Of a DNA stretch of 64,000 nt, positions 41,901 through 53,478 are shown piece by piece. The notes under the pieces were generated by a model. It was not told the DNA's origin and made no database searches. It saw nothing but the letters and a program-made list of their open reading frames with translations. Origin of the DNA: Theocolax elegans (Eukaryota > Arthropoda > Insecta > Hymenoptera > Cerocephalidae); NCBI GenBank assembly GCA_026168455.1, contig CM047427.1:60403249-60467248 (forward strand), given 5' to 3'. Position 1 is the first letter of the stretch, and each line of letters opens with the position of its first letter. A program made the position numbers and the translations under genes.

Positions 41901-44900
41901 GGGAACATGGCCGCACGAACTCGTTGCGAACGTGTATGGCTCAGCTGGTGGTTCATCTCTGTTTGTCATAAAAATTTATTTAAAATTTGACGGAAAAGAC
42001 GAACTTGATATTTCATATAACACATTTTTTCACATTTCCTTTTGTTTATTAAAATATAATAAATAAATTTTTCTGCCCTCCGGCTGGAAAGCGGCAACTT
42101 CCCGGCCGCTGCCCGAATTAAAGTTGCCGTTTTCCGGCAACGTCGAGCAGAAAAATAGTATACACACCTTGGCCAGTAAAAAAGAAAGCCTCAGATCACA
42201 TGTTCGTCCACCTCGGCTCCGCCTCGGCCGACAATTACGTGTGATCTAAGATATTTCTTACTTTACTGGCCATAGTATGTAATATACTATTAGCAATTAA
42301 ATAACTATTTCAATATTTATTTCGAATTCTAGTGTAATTTATAATGTAACAAAGATTCTGCGGTACTTGTTTGTATATTAGGATGTTATCGTACCGTCAA
42401 CTTGGTCCTGAGTAAAACCCTGTGCGAATCCTTGATCGAGGTCAAACATGAGTTGATCACCCTCAATTTCCTCGTCATCTTTCCCGGAAAGGGAGGGTGC
42501 TTGAGTCGCAGCTCCGGAATGGATTCCCGAATCGCCCATGTAAGAATTTTGCTGCCACATAAGCGTTTGCTCCTTGGTCGAGCACATCGGGAGGTCCGGT
42601 GGACCTTGCTGGTAGTTGCCATGGGACACTGAAACATCGTTTGTAATTAATTTTCCTCGCCCAACATTAGACGTACATATATTATAATAGAATGATATAC
42701 ATTGTTATGTATAGATACATATATACAATTGTTTTAATACTCTGAAATATTTTAATAATAATAAGTTTTTAATCAATTTTTTATCAATGGAAAATTGTTC
42801 GTCAATTTAAATAAATTCATCAGAGATATAAAATATAGAAAGTCGGTCAACTATATCATTTCTCGATCAAATTTGACTTATTAGTGAAAATTGGTCAAAA
42901 TAAGTTGAAAAACTATGGTATATCACTATCCAAATTAAAGGACTCGTAATGCACGATTACTAATTTTATATAATCAAATGTGCGTTTAAGGAGATGTGAG
43001 ACTAAATAAATTGGAATCCTTATTTATTTTTTAATTAACAATGGGTTGGCTTATTCCAATGAATCTCTCTGTAACGCTTTTCTATTTGCTTTGAATAGTA
43101 TGTATGATTTTTTTCAAAATTTTTATCACCGAATGATCGAGATTTTTGTGCAGCCGCGAGGATCAATTTTTCACCTAATCATTACCGATGAAAAGTGGTT
43201 ATTAATTTTTAATTAATTTAAAATTAATTATTTCAAAAAATTTCTCGATCAGCTTCTTCTATATTACTCAAATATCAAGTATGATTTTTTTACATTTGTA
43301 GTGAAATAGATCCGATGATTAGGGCTTTTAAAAATTCGGAAGAAGCTAATGAAGCGTATAAAGTTTGTTCAAATATACAAACCCATTTTTTAAATAAAAG
43401 TAACACGTTTCATTTGCTTTATATAAGTCTAAGCTTCAGTAACTTTGTATAATGTCCGATCTTTCGACGGTGAAAATATACCTATTTTATTAACGTATGA
43501 ACCTTTAAAATTAAGGCTAGAAATTAATATTACTTATAGAGAAAATTAATAGTTGGAGATTTTAATAGGAACGCGTAAGAATAAATAAACTACATTCGAT
43601 CCTTGAAGTAACAAAAAAAGATATCGAAACTGTAAAAAATCTCTTTATCTTGTCCATTCAAGTAGTTTTCAATAATTAATCAATATAATAAAATAGTTTA
43701 CTGTATTTAAAATATTAAATTTAAATATGCTCACATTTATAATATGATTAAAGCGATAAATAAATACTGTATAAAAGTTTTTTAATAGCAGTCGTTAGTT
43801 TAAATGGTTACTATAGGATAGATAAAAGATGCGTGTCAACGTTATTAAAAACTAAATTACAATAAAGGCTGACCTATGGTGTGACAAGTTGTGCAAAGTG
43901 CCTACAGCAGCTTTGGTGGATTCGAGATCTTCGCTGTTGGATATAGCGCGAACCAAGGCAGCAACCATCTGCGAGCTGTTCATAATCGCGTGGCGCGAGG
44001 CTTCCTTCTTCGAGAGTTGATGGACCATCATCGCAGCCTGTGAAACGACAACCTGATCCTCGTCGTTGAGCAGCTTGATTAACTCGGGTATAGCGCGGGT
44101 CGCAAGATCCGCGTCATCTTGATAGTTAATCAGATTGACTACAGCATGTTTAAGCATTTGACTTGGCTCCGATAGCCGTTGTACCGCCGTAGGCTGGGCT
44201 GGATCAAACTGAGTCGAAGGAATTTCGATTCCCTCTTCCAAAGTCTCTGGGAACATGGCCGCACGAACTCGTTGCGAACGTGTATGGCTCAGCTGGTGGT
44301 TCATCTCTGTTTGTCATAAAAATTTATTTAAAATTTGACGGAAAAGACGAACTTGATATTTCATATAACACATTTTTTCACATTTCCTTTTGTTTATTAA
44401 AATATAATAAATAAATTTTTCTGCCCTCCGGCTGGAAAGCGGCAACTTCCCGGCCGCTGCCCGAATTAAAGTTGCCGTTTTCCGGCAACGTCGAGCAGAA
44501 AAATAGTATACACACCTTGGCCAGTAAAAAAGAAAGCCTCAGATCACATGTTCGTCCACCTCGGCTCCGCCTCGGCCGACAATTACGTGTGATCTAAGAT
44601 ATTTCTTACTTTACTGGCCATAGTATGTAATATACTATTAGCAATTAAATAACTATTTCAATATTTATTTCGAATTCTAGTGTAATTTATAATGTAACAA
44701 AGATTCTGCGGTACTTGTTTGTATATTAGGATGTTATCGTACCGTCAACTTGGTCCTGAGTAAAACCCTGTGCGAATCCTTGATCGAGGTCAAACATGAG
44801 TTGATCACCCTCAATTTCCTCGTCATCTTTCCCGGAAAGGGAGGGTGCTTGAGTCGCAGCTCCGGAATGGATTCCCGAATCGCCCATGTAAGAATTTTGC

Positions 44901-46476
44901 TGCCACATAAGCGTTTGCTCCTTGGTCGAGCACATCGGGAGGTCCGGTGGACCTTGCTGGTAGTTGCCATGGGACACTGAAACATCGTTTGTAATTAATT
45001 TTCCTCGCCCAACATTAGACGTACATATATTATAATAGAATGATATACATTGTTATGTATAGATACATATATACAATTGTTTTAATACTCTGAAATATTT
45101 TAATAATAATAAGTTTTTAATCAATTTTTTATCAATGGAAAATTGTTCGTCAATTTAAATAAATTCATCAGAGATATAAAATATAGAAAGTCGGTCAACT
45201 ATATCATTTCTCGATCAAATTTGACTTATTAGTGAAAATTGGTCAAAATAAGTTGAAAAACTATGGTATATCACTATCCAAATTAAAGGACTCGTAATGC
45301 ACGATTACTAATTTTATATAATCAAATGTGCGTTTAAGGAGATGTGAGACTAAATAAATTGGAATCCTTATTTATTTTTTAATTAACAATGGGTTGGCTT
45401 ATTCCAATGAATCTCTCTGTAACGCTTTTCTATTTGCTTTGAATAGTATGTATGATTTTTTTCAAAATTTTTTATCACCGAATGATCGAGATTTTTGTGC
45501 AGCCGCGAGGATCAATTTTTCACCTAATCATTACCGATGAAAAGTGGTTATTAATTTTTAATTAATTTAAAATTAATTATTTCAAAAAATTTCTCGATCA
45601 GCTTCTTCTATATTACTCAAATATCAAGTATGATTTTTTTTACATTTTTAGTTCGATAATTGCAGAAAATGTTGGAGTTTTTAAAAACATCGACCGAGTC
45701 AATAGATATGAAAAAAGTATTTTGGTTAAATAAATAAGCGATTTGTGTAAAATAAGGATTTCATTGTCTTTAATTATTTTGACTATTATATATCACTCTG
45801 TGAAATTTCAAATAAAAATAATGTTAAAAAATGGCATTGGAAGAAAATTTACCAGATTTGCAACATTCGAAGCAGACAAAGAGTCAAATTTCCTTCCAAA
45901 ACCATTGTCTGCTTCGAATGTTGCAAATCGGTAAATTTTCTTCCAAAGGCCAGTTTTTAACGCTACATTATTTTTGTTTAAAATTTTTCACAGTGATAGA
46001 TAATGGTTAAAGGAAGGGCAATGCTGTCTTTATTTTCCACAATTAGCTTTATTTATTTAACCAGAATAATTTTTTATAGTAATATAGAAGAAGCTAACAC
46101 AAAGATTTTTTTGGAATAATTGATTTTAAATTAATTAAAAATTAATAATCACCGTCGATAATGATTTGGTGTGAAATTGATCCTTGCGCCTGCATGAAAA
46201 TCTAGATCATTTATAGATAAAAATTTTTGAAACAATCATACGTACTATTTAAAGCAAGTAGAAGAGCGTTACAGAGAGATTTTTTGAAGAAATCAACTTA
46301 ATGTTAATTAAAATGTAAATAGGAATTCCAATTTTTTTAGTTTTACATCTTCTTAAAGAAAAACTGTAAGTACCACGCTTAATCTCGAAAAAATTTGGAA
46401 AATATCACTTACTTGGCCTGGATTGATTCGACGACATTTGATAACTCATGGCTTCACCGATTAAATTAATCCACAC
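34981..46476 (-). CDS. arm: Armadillo / beta-catenin
   Basis: It encodes the adherens-junction and Wnt-effector protein that binds cadherin, alpha-catenin and TCF. Coding exons (minus strand): 46413-46449 (ATG at 46449; exon begins at an acceptor at 46476), exon 2 at 44743-44976 or its copy 42395-42628, exon 3 at 43874-44306 or its copy 41526-41958, then 40369-40730, 39803-40071, 39237-39578, 38989-39162, 38114-38416, 36839-36935, 34981-35165. Using one copy of exons 2-3, all phases agree and give 811 aa, near the insect norm. Visible features are the DSGIHS phosphodegron (residues 45-50; GSK3/CK1 sites), the Arm-repeat core from exon 3 to exon 8, and the C-terminal WYDTDL PDZ ligand. Upstream, a CAG|GTGAG donor at 50376 is a good candidate end of the non-coding first exon. 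The 3' UTR can be only 28 bp long before it runs into a transposon. Confidence 0.96.
35166..36838 (-). other. armadillo last intron
   Basis: A 1.67-kb AT-rich intron separates exon 9 (ending CAA G) from the final exon. Acceptor GCAG and donor GTAACA are canonical in their GT/AG. I see nothing else inside. Confidence 0.8.
36936..38113 (-). other. armadillo intron between exons 8 and 9
   Basis: A 1.18-kb AT-rich intron with a GTACGC donor and a CCTTAG acceptor. No other feature is recognised. Confidence 0.8.
40955..43302 (-). repeat. tandem duplication 3, copy A (armadillo exons 2-3)
   Basis: This 2.35-kb unit is repeated head to tail by 43303-45651 and holds complete copies of armadillo exons 3 (41526-41958) and 2 (42395-42628) plus the intron between them and parts of the flanking introns. 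The copies differ only in homopolymer lengths and a few bases, and the exon sequences look identical. Exons 2 and 3 together are 667 nt, not a multiple of three, so a transcript that used both copies would shift frame. Confidence 0.93.
42068..42271. repeat. pair of GC-rich stem-loops in an armadillo intron
   Basis: Two adjacent hairpins lie in the intron between exons 2 and 3. The first is bounded by TTTTTCTGC and GCAGAAAAA (42068-42155) with an inner CGGCAACTT/AAGTTGCCG stem. The second is bounded by GGCCAGTAAA and TTTACTGGCC (42171-42271) with an inner AGATCACATG/CGTGTGATCT stem and a CCTCGGCTCCGCCTCGG loop. They are far more GC-rich than the surrounding intron and are repeated at about 44416-44619 in copy B. 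Probably a small foldback MITE; the family is unknown to me. Confidence 0.6.
43303..45651 (-). repeat. tandem duplication 3, copy B (armadillo exons 2-3)
   Basis: Second copy of the 2.35-kb unit, with exon 3 at 43874-44306 and exon 2 at 44743-44976. It is the copy nearer the start codon exon. Its right boundary falls inside the left arm of a long inverted repeat (45325-46370). Confidence 0.93.
45325..46370. repeat. ~1-kb foldback element in armadillo intron 1
   Basis: The left arm (45325-45879) and right arm (45905-46370) are diverged inverted copies. Near the centre a 42-bp near-perfect stem (45838-45879 with 45905-45946) closes a 25-nt loop. Outward, matching blocks include GGTTAAATAAATAA, AGCTTCTTCTATATTACT and TCTCTCTGTAACGC. 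The left arm has about 85 bp of extra sequence. In the nascent armadillo RNA this would form a long double-stranded hairpin next to the first coding exon. Confidence 0.75.
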
Positions 46477-47066
46477 CTACAACAAAACAATAAAATATAC
46501 GATTAATTAAGCGTCATAAAGAGCAAAGATTATCGACGAGTATACATATTCCAATAATGATGAATGATAAATGTATAAATGTTTAGTATTAAAAAATCAA
46601 TGGGAAAAATAACGATACCCGTGAATTTTTACTACTAAATTCAATTTATCTTTTATCTATAGAGGAAACAGTATATAAATAATGACTCGAACCCGATTAC
46701 GCATTGATAAAGTATGGTTCATTCAAGACACGCATATTCATTGAAGCCACTTTTTTCGCATTGATTGACCCTTTTGAATCCTGATATTAAAAGTATGATA
46801 GTCTATAGTAACAATATTAATACGATAACCTAGATAATCTAACTTTAAAAAGAACTCGTAAAGTATTAAATATGCTTTATACTCATTTCTGAAAGATAAG
46901 TATGTGACTCTTGTATTAAGTAACACAATACTAACAGACATATCATCTTTTGTGTAGCTGTTAATTTTTAATAACTATAACTTTAGAGGTTTGTAAAAAT
47001 CTAAATAATAAAGATTCTCGATAAAATCGCTTCTCGCAACAATTTTATGTTACCAATTGAACAATT

Positions 47067-47109
<43 letters not shown>
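46477..47109. other. AT-rich stretch upstream of the armadillo start-codon exon
   Basis: No gene is seen. It is probably part of the intron between a non-coding first exon near 50376 and the exon starting at 46476. It ends in a (TA)n run (about 47071-47109). Confidence 0.6.
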
Positions 47110-47111
<2 letters not shown>

Positions 47112-48764
47112 GTGGTTCTCTGTGACATCGAAGATGAAAAAAATTAATATTGCTATAACTGTGGGAATATGTTTTAGAGGTATCCAGTAGTTCTCCTGAA
47201 TTTTTTCAGATTATTTCTGGGCCATTATTTTAAGTTACAGAGAGTCAAAGTTGATATTTTAGCACTTTTTTGCATTATATGCCCATTTTCATGAATTTTT
47301 AGCTCCCAGGGGATGCATTTTTCACTAAAAACATAAGTATGACTTTTTTTGTAAAATTTTCCGAACTTTTCATTAAAAATACTTTTAAAGACATAAATGT
47401 ATGCTTTCACACTCTTGTAAGCCATTTAAACCTTAAATAGTGAAAATCAGCAATTCTGCTCCGGACTCTGGTAACCTAATACTGTCTAAAAGATGTCTTT
47501 TTATAGTCAGAAACTGCCTAAAAATTTTCAGAGTGGGTCTAAATCATTAAGATCACTTATGGTCAAAATATCCGGGAAAAGTGCCCGAAATATTAATAGA
47601 AATGTATATTTGTTGCCTTATAACGATGAATCTAGTAGCATGATCATTGCAAAAAAATTTATGCACTTACCTTGGAATGGTAGAAAAGTATCTCCACTTG
47701 TTTCAGTATCCATCTAATCCCCTGTAAGCTGCTAAAAATACAATTATTATTATATAATTATAAAAAATTATTTTTTAAACATTTATAATGCTGGATTTTT
47801 AGTTTTACATCCCTTACAAGAATTATAATACTAATCTGAAGGATTACTATAAAAGTATCAACATTATTATTATTATTATTCAGCAATACATTGTTTAGAT
47901 TTCACAAACTTGTCACTGTCACGTTATCATATTATTCATTATAATTATATATCCGATTTATTTATATATCTTTTGTATTAAATACGTATAATCAGTTATT
48001 GTAATAATGATGTTTATATATTTATAGTAATCCTTCAGATTAGTATTATAATTCTTGTAAGGGATGTAAAACTAAAAATTCAGCATTATAAATGTTTAAA
48101 AATTAATTTTTTACATTTGTATAATAATATTTGTATTTTTAGCAGCTTACAGGGGATTAGATGGATACTGAAACAAGTGAAGATACTTTTCTACCACTCC
48201 AAGGTAAGTGCACAAATTTTTTTGCAATGATCATGCTAATAGATTCATCGTTATAAGGCAACAAATATACATTTCTATTAATATTTCGGGCACTTTTCCC
48301 GGATATTTTGACCATAAGTGATCTTAACGATTTAGACCCACTCTGGAAATTTTTAGGCAGTTTCTGACTATAAAAAAACATCTTTTAGACAGTATTAGGT
48401 TACCAGAGTCCGGAGCAGAATTGCTGATTTTCACTATTTAAGGTTTAAATGGCTTACAAGAGTGTGACAGCATACATTTATGTCTTTAGAAGTATTTTTA
48501 ATGAAAAGTTCGGAAAATTTTACAAAAAAAGTCATACTTATGTTTTTAGTGAAAAATGCATCCCCTGGGAGCAAAAAATTCATGAAAATGGGCATATAAT
48601 GCAAAAAAGTGCTAAAATGTCAACTTTGACTCTCTGTAACTTAAAATAATGGCCCAGAAAAAATCTGAAAAAATTCAGGAGAACTACTGGCTGCCTCTAA
48701 AACATATTCCCACAGTTATAGCAATATTTATTTTTTTCATCTTCGATGTCACAGAGAACCACCC
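47110..48764. mobile_element. long-arm foldback element inserted in a TA microsatellite
   Basis: Arms 47110-47852 and 48024-48764 are about 740 bp each, inverted, and highly similar, with a 171-bp spacer. The outer ends are GGGTGGTTCTCTGTGACATC, and each end abuts a (TA)n tract. The matched open frames found in each arm (about 66 and 74 codons) are preserved only because the arms are copies, and neither resembles a known transposase. I read it as a non-autonomous DNA transposon or foldback element that targets TA repeats. Its high arm identity suggests recent activity or gene conversion between arms. Confidence 0.75.
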
Positions 48765-48782
48765 ATATATATATATATATAT

Positions 48783-50013
48783 GTAACAAAAAGAGTTTAG
48801 AAGGGAAATAGAGTAAGATGAAAAAGTTGGATCGAATACTCAGGCAGTGGATGTGCGAGTAAACGTAATCTCAAAAAGGTAAAATCCGAGCGTGACTCAC
48901 GCGGGCACGGGCCACAGTACGGAAAAACGCGCACTTGCAGCTGACGCAAAGGCGCACGCGAGTTCACGCGTATATACATGCATACACCGTAGTTGTATAA
49001 ACGACCGACCGTACGGACGCCGGGCGTTCCGCGCAGGTAAAGCGAACTCTAGAGAAAAAGAGTAGTGTATAAGGTACAGCGGGAGGGTTGGCAGGAGGAG
49101 AGGCGAGGGAGTAGCGTGGCAAAGGAGAGTGGAGAGTGGAGAGAGGAAAGGAGAAGAGGAGAGGAGGGTGAGATCGAGGGAGCGAAAGTGGGGTGGGCGG
49201 TGGTGACCGGGAAGGGGGCAGGGGTAAGGGGGAAGGGGGAGGAGGACGCCGACAAAGCGAAACACCCTCGTCACGGGTACCCGACATTTTTATCAAAGGG
49301 ACATGCTGCGGGGGTCTTTGGGGAGGTACGTTGGCCTGGGATTCGACGTCTCAAAGCTTCGGCTTTGGAGATCCGCAACCCGAGTTTTCGAGTTTTTAAT
49401 GGCCTCGGAGTTTCTCCCAAATTGTTTACATTCACCAAGTTTTCTTTTTTCTTTATATACGTACGTCAAACTGTGGAGCAGTAGAGTTTGCAATTTGCAT
49501 CGGAAAATAAATTATTCCAATTTCGATATTTCCTTTTATCTTCGAACTACTTACGTATTAAATATTAAAATACTACGTACTATAGATTCATTTATCGTTT
49601 TACTATATGTTGATACATTTTACAAACGATACTGGATACTGTTTATTTGCTTTTTCTTACAATGCAGGACGTATTTTTAAAGAAAACGGGTGTCAGGACT
49701 CCATTTATTCATTTAATAATCGTATAAGTAATCGTATAAGGATAACACTTACTTATTAAAATACGGGATTGCAAAATCCGGCAGTAAGTACACAAAGAGT
49801 GCGGCAGAGTTTGTAAACATCGCAAAGTCGTTTGACAAGAAAATTAAAAAATTGATTGTTATTATACTAAACAATCGACAACTAGTTCGAGACTAAAACG
49901 AATGCCGATACTCTTGTAGCGAGAAAACAAAGCAATCATTTTTTTGGCAATCCAAACCTTGTAAACTAATATTAATAATAGTTGTAATCAAATGTAATTT
50001 CATATAGGTATTA
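48783..50013. other. CpG- and GA-rich non-coding stretch upstream of armadillo
   Basis: 48880-49420 is GC-rich with a purine-rich plus strand (GGGAGG/GAGGAG runs at 49079-49245). Open frames on both strands are low-complexity (polar, or Pro/Ser/Leu repeats) and are not called. It is possibly an intronic enhancer or an alternative armadillo promoter. Confidence 0.45.
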
Positions 50014-50496
50014 AATTTCTTCTGTTGAAATAATAATTTTTGAATCGCGTTAAGTTTTAAGGTCACTTGACTGGAGCATCAACCCGAAAGGACTATAAAC
50101 TAAATAACATTTCATGAAAAAGAGATCGATGTAAAAAAAAGTAAGAGAAAAGAAAGTGGAGGAAAGGATCGAAATGTCGATGTATCCGACCATCCAGGGA
50201 TTATTCACCCCAATTCCAGGTTAAATCAGTCCGCGCCACTGTGGAATAGAAAGGTAATAACCGAGCCTATAATACGTGTGCATATATCTATTAAGTACTT
50301 ACAATACAGTAAACGAGAAGCCAATGTCAAAGAGGAAATAAACGGGCGAAATGAGAGGAAATTCCGAGTTCTCACCTGGTAGCCCTAGCCTGCACCAGTG
50401 CAACTAAAGGAAGGCGTGGGCGGATACGGCTACGCAACAAAGGGTTCGGAATGCACCGAGCTCGAGAGACGCTCCGCAATCGATGGCTTTCCGGCC

Positions 50497-50533
<37 letters not shown>

Positions 50534-51051
50534 GCTCCCTCGCTCGCTCTCGTACTCGGTAGACGATACTCGCCCAGTCTCTCGATTAAAAACCTTAGCT
50601 ACCTCTCTCTTCTTCCATCCCACCCATTCTTTCTCTCTCTCGCTCTCTCACTTTCAGACAAAATCGCGTCGTCGAGTACTGGGAACTGATGTTAAAAGGG
50701 GACGCGGTGGCGGCGTATCGGTAACCCTCGGACACACCCACGTTGGAGGACTCACCGTTTTCTCAAGTCGAGAGGACGACGATTATCGACGCCTCGGACG
50801 TGACGCACGCACTAGGCTTGCTCTCTCTCTCTCTCCTTCGGTCCTGAGTCGTGATTCACCGTTGCAGCACACCACACGATACACACTCGGACTCGACTCG
50901 AGATACTCGAGAACTAAGGCCTAACTCGCGGAGAGACGCGCACTCACGCGCACACGTACATACCGATCACGGATCTATATATCTGGCTTCTCGCTCGGCT
51001 TGAGACCTGAGACTCGAAACTTTGGCTTTGCTGTTGCGTCGGTAGTCGCTA

Positions 51052-51109
<58 letters not shown>

Positions 51110-52963
51110 AGTCTCTTCGAGTCTCTCGTGCGCACTCTCCCTGTCTTCCTCTCCTCTCCGCGAGTCCTTACTTGCTATCTCGCTCGCTCTCTCGTAGTCT
51201 CGTCTCGTCTACAGACAGTTGTCCCCTCGATTCTCGGATTCTCGATCTCGCAGAGCAGCCTTTCGCTAGGAGAGGGAGGTCACTAAGTGTACTCACTCGG
51301 AGCAGTCGTGTCATAGCAAGAGCAATTGACTTCCTTACACAACCGTCACTACGTTTATGACTGTCATTCTCGTTCTATGAACAATCAACGTATTCTGCTA
51401 CAAGCTCGGTAATCGGCTCACCCGCTCACGTGTCTGAGCACTCTGAGCTGAGATAAATACACTCTTTTATTTTTTAAGTTTTAATTAATATAATAAATAA
51501 AAGTATCAATGTTTATCACTTTACTGCTGATTAAATAAAAATTAGTGTACCGTGTTTTCTTTAAATACGGAAAGATATTAAAAAAATTGTTTTGTACAAA
51601 AAATGTAATGACAATTCTATGTATATAGAATTACAGATATCTTAAAGTATATATGTTCTAATAAAATAGATAGATATACACCTGTTTAAATCCAGTAATC
51701 GTAACATGACGGTCAATAATATATAATCACGGTTTATGGTCTATTTAAGGGAGTATGGGCCTGTATAAATAAGGTCAATTCATTTTCATATCCATATACT
51801 TAGGAGAGGAGCATACTGAGCCTGCGTGTACTGCGTATCAACTGTACTGTTTCAACGTATATTTGTTGTGTTGTATATAAACATAAAATTGTGTATTTAA
51901 GCATATAAAGAAAATAATTTGCACTTGTTAAAGCACACCTTGTCTTCAAAGTTTTTGTTATAAAAACATGTAAAACAACGAAATGATTAATGAAGACGCA
52001 TATTTGGAACAAAAACCGGCTGAAAATGAACTACCAGAAATGCGAGAAAAAATTGACTTACCTATTGAATTAAATTGTTCTGTTAGTCAAAAGGTTAATG
52101 ATTTCGTGAATGAGACGAAAAATGTTTTAGAAAATACAATTGGTGTGATTAAAAGCAACATTGATGTAGATGCAAAGGAGGTTAACAATCTATCTTTGTC
52201 TTTTGAAAATCAAACGATACATGATGTTCAGCCTATGATTGTTGACTATGTTTGTGAAACACAAAATTTAGTGCAAGATGCACTTTCCGAGCAGCCTCAA
52301 AATGTATTTTTTATTATTAATTGTACATTACTTATGCTAAAAAAAATTATTAATTTTAATTAATATGTTTTATTTTTAAGGACAACTCAACAATTAATAA
52401 AATTAACAAAGATTGCAGTATTGAAGAATTAGAAATTAATGTTGCGACTACAGAAAATGAATTATTGTCTTACGATTGGACAGTACCAAAACTTGTTTGT
52501 ACGGCAGCAAAAGAATTTAAACCTACCAAAACTTGTGAAAATTTTACAAAGGGTTGTCAATGGTCACCGGATGGTACATGTATTCTAATTCCTTCTGAAG
52601 ACTTTAGAATACGAATATTCGAATTACCTCGAGATTTATACTCTGGAAAACTTCCAGAAAATTTTATATCACCTCCATTAGAATCGACTTTAAAAGTAAA
52701 AGAAGGGGGAACCATATATGATAGTTGTTGGTTTCCATACATGAATTCTTGGGATCCTTCGACTTGTTGCTTCTTAAGTACAAGTCAATATAGTCCGATA
52801 CATCTGTGGGATGCATTTACTGGTGATCTTAGAGCTACATATCGAGCATATAATCAGTAAGTGATCATTATCAATCTATATTTGTTTATTTGCCTTTAGT
52901 ATATATCTCTAATAATAATATTTTAGAGTTGATGAAGTAGAAGCTGCTATAAGTATTCAATTT
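50014..52963 (+). repeat. tandem duplication 4, copy A (promoter + WRAP53 5' exons)
   Basis: The 2.95-kb unit is repeated head to tail by 52959-55891, and the junction shares AATTT between the unit's start and end. It carries the putative armadillo first-exon donor (50376), the CT-rich promoter block, and WRAP53 exons 1, 2 and the first 37 nt of exon 3. Copies differ in CT-microsatellite length and a handful of small indels and substitutions. Confidence 0.93.
50380..51982. promoter_or_regulatory. divergent GAGA/CTCT-rich promoter region (copy A)
   Basis: It lies between the candidate armadillo first-exon donor (CAG|GTGAG, minus strand, 50376) and the WRAP53 start codon. It contains several (CT)n runs (50500-50530 and 51057-51108), CpG-rich DNA to about 51440, and a TATAAATA at 51764-51771, 212 bp before the plus-strand ATG. 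(GA/CT)n tracts are binding sites for GAGA factor in insects. That this region drives both genes is inferred from the head-to-head layout. A second copy lies at 53325-54910. Confidence 0.55.
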
Positions 52964-52978
52964 CTTCTGTTGAAATAA
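51983..52978 (+). pseudogene. truncated WRAP53 copy made by the tandem duplication
   Basis: Exons 1 (51983-52303) and 2 (52381-52856) are intact and match those of the full gene at 54911. Exon 3 starts at 52927 but breaks at the duplication junction (about 52963), runs into copied upstream DNA and stops at 52976-52978. The predicted product is 282 aa, with the N-terminal region and only the first WD40 repeats. It has its own copy of the promoter, so it could be transcribed, but a beta-propeller could not form. It could equally be an assembly artefact. Confidence 0.8.
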
Positions 52979-53441
52979 TAATTTTTGAATCGCGTTAAGT
53001 TTTAAGGTCACTTGACTGGAGCATCAACCCGAAAGGACTATAAACTAAATAACATTTCATGAAAAAGAGATCGATGTAAAAAAAAGTAAGAGAAAAGAAA
53101 GTGGAGGAAAGGATCGAAATGTCGATGTATCCGACCATCCAGGGATTATTCACCCCAATTCCAGGTTAAATCAGTCCGCGCCACTGTGGAATAGAAAGGT
53201 AATAACCGAGCCTATAATACGTGTGCATATATCTATTAAGTACTTACAATACAGTAAACGAGAAGCCAATGTCAAAGAGGAAATAAACGGGCGAAATGAG
53301 AGGAAATTCCGAGTTCTCACCTGGTAGCCCTAGCCTGCACCAGTGCAACTAAAGGAAGGCGTGGGCGGATACGGCTACGCAACAAAGGGTTCGGAATGCA
53401 CCGAGCTCGAGAGACGCTCCGCAATCGATGGCTTTCCGGCC

Positions 53442-53478
<37 letters not shown>

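Noticed and set aside
42402..42632. Plus-strand 76-codon frame (and copy at 44750-44980) and a second minus-strand frame at 42386-42637
   Set aside because: Shadow frames of armadillo exon 2.
47225..48649. Paired similar 66- and 74-codon frames in the foldback arms
   Set aside because: They are conserved only because the arms are inverted copies. There is no transposase motif, no splice logic and no start context.
48897..49484. Overlapping open frames on both strands, 110-139 codons
   Set aside because: The GC- and purine-rich tract keeps several frames open at once. Products are low-complexity Pro/Ser/Leu or Gly/Glu and unlike any family.
50451..51360. Long plus-strand open frames (up to 157 codons) with Ser-Leu repeats, and their copies at 53396-54288
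   Set aside because: They are translations of CT microsatellites and CpG-rich promoter DNA. They are duplicated with the promoter and show no domain.
52557..52742. Minus-strand 61-codon frame in WRAP53 exon 2 (and copy at 55484-55669)
   Set aside because: Antisense shadow of the WD40 coding exon.
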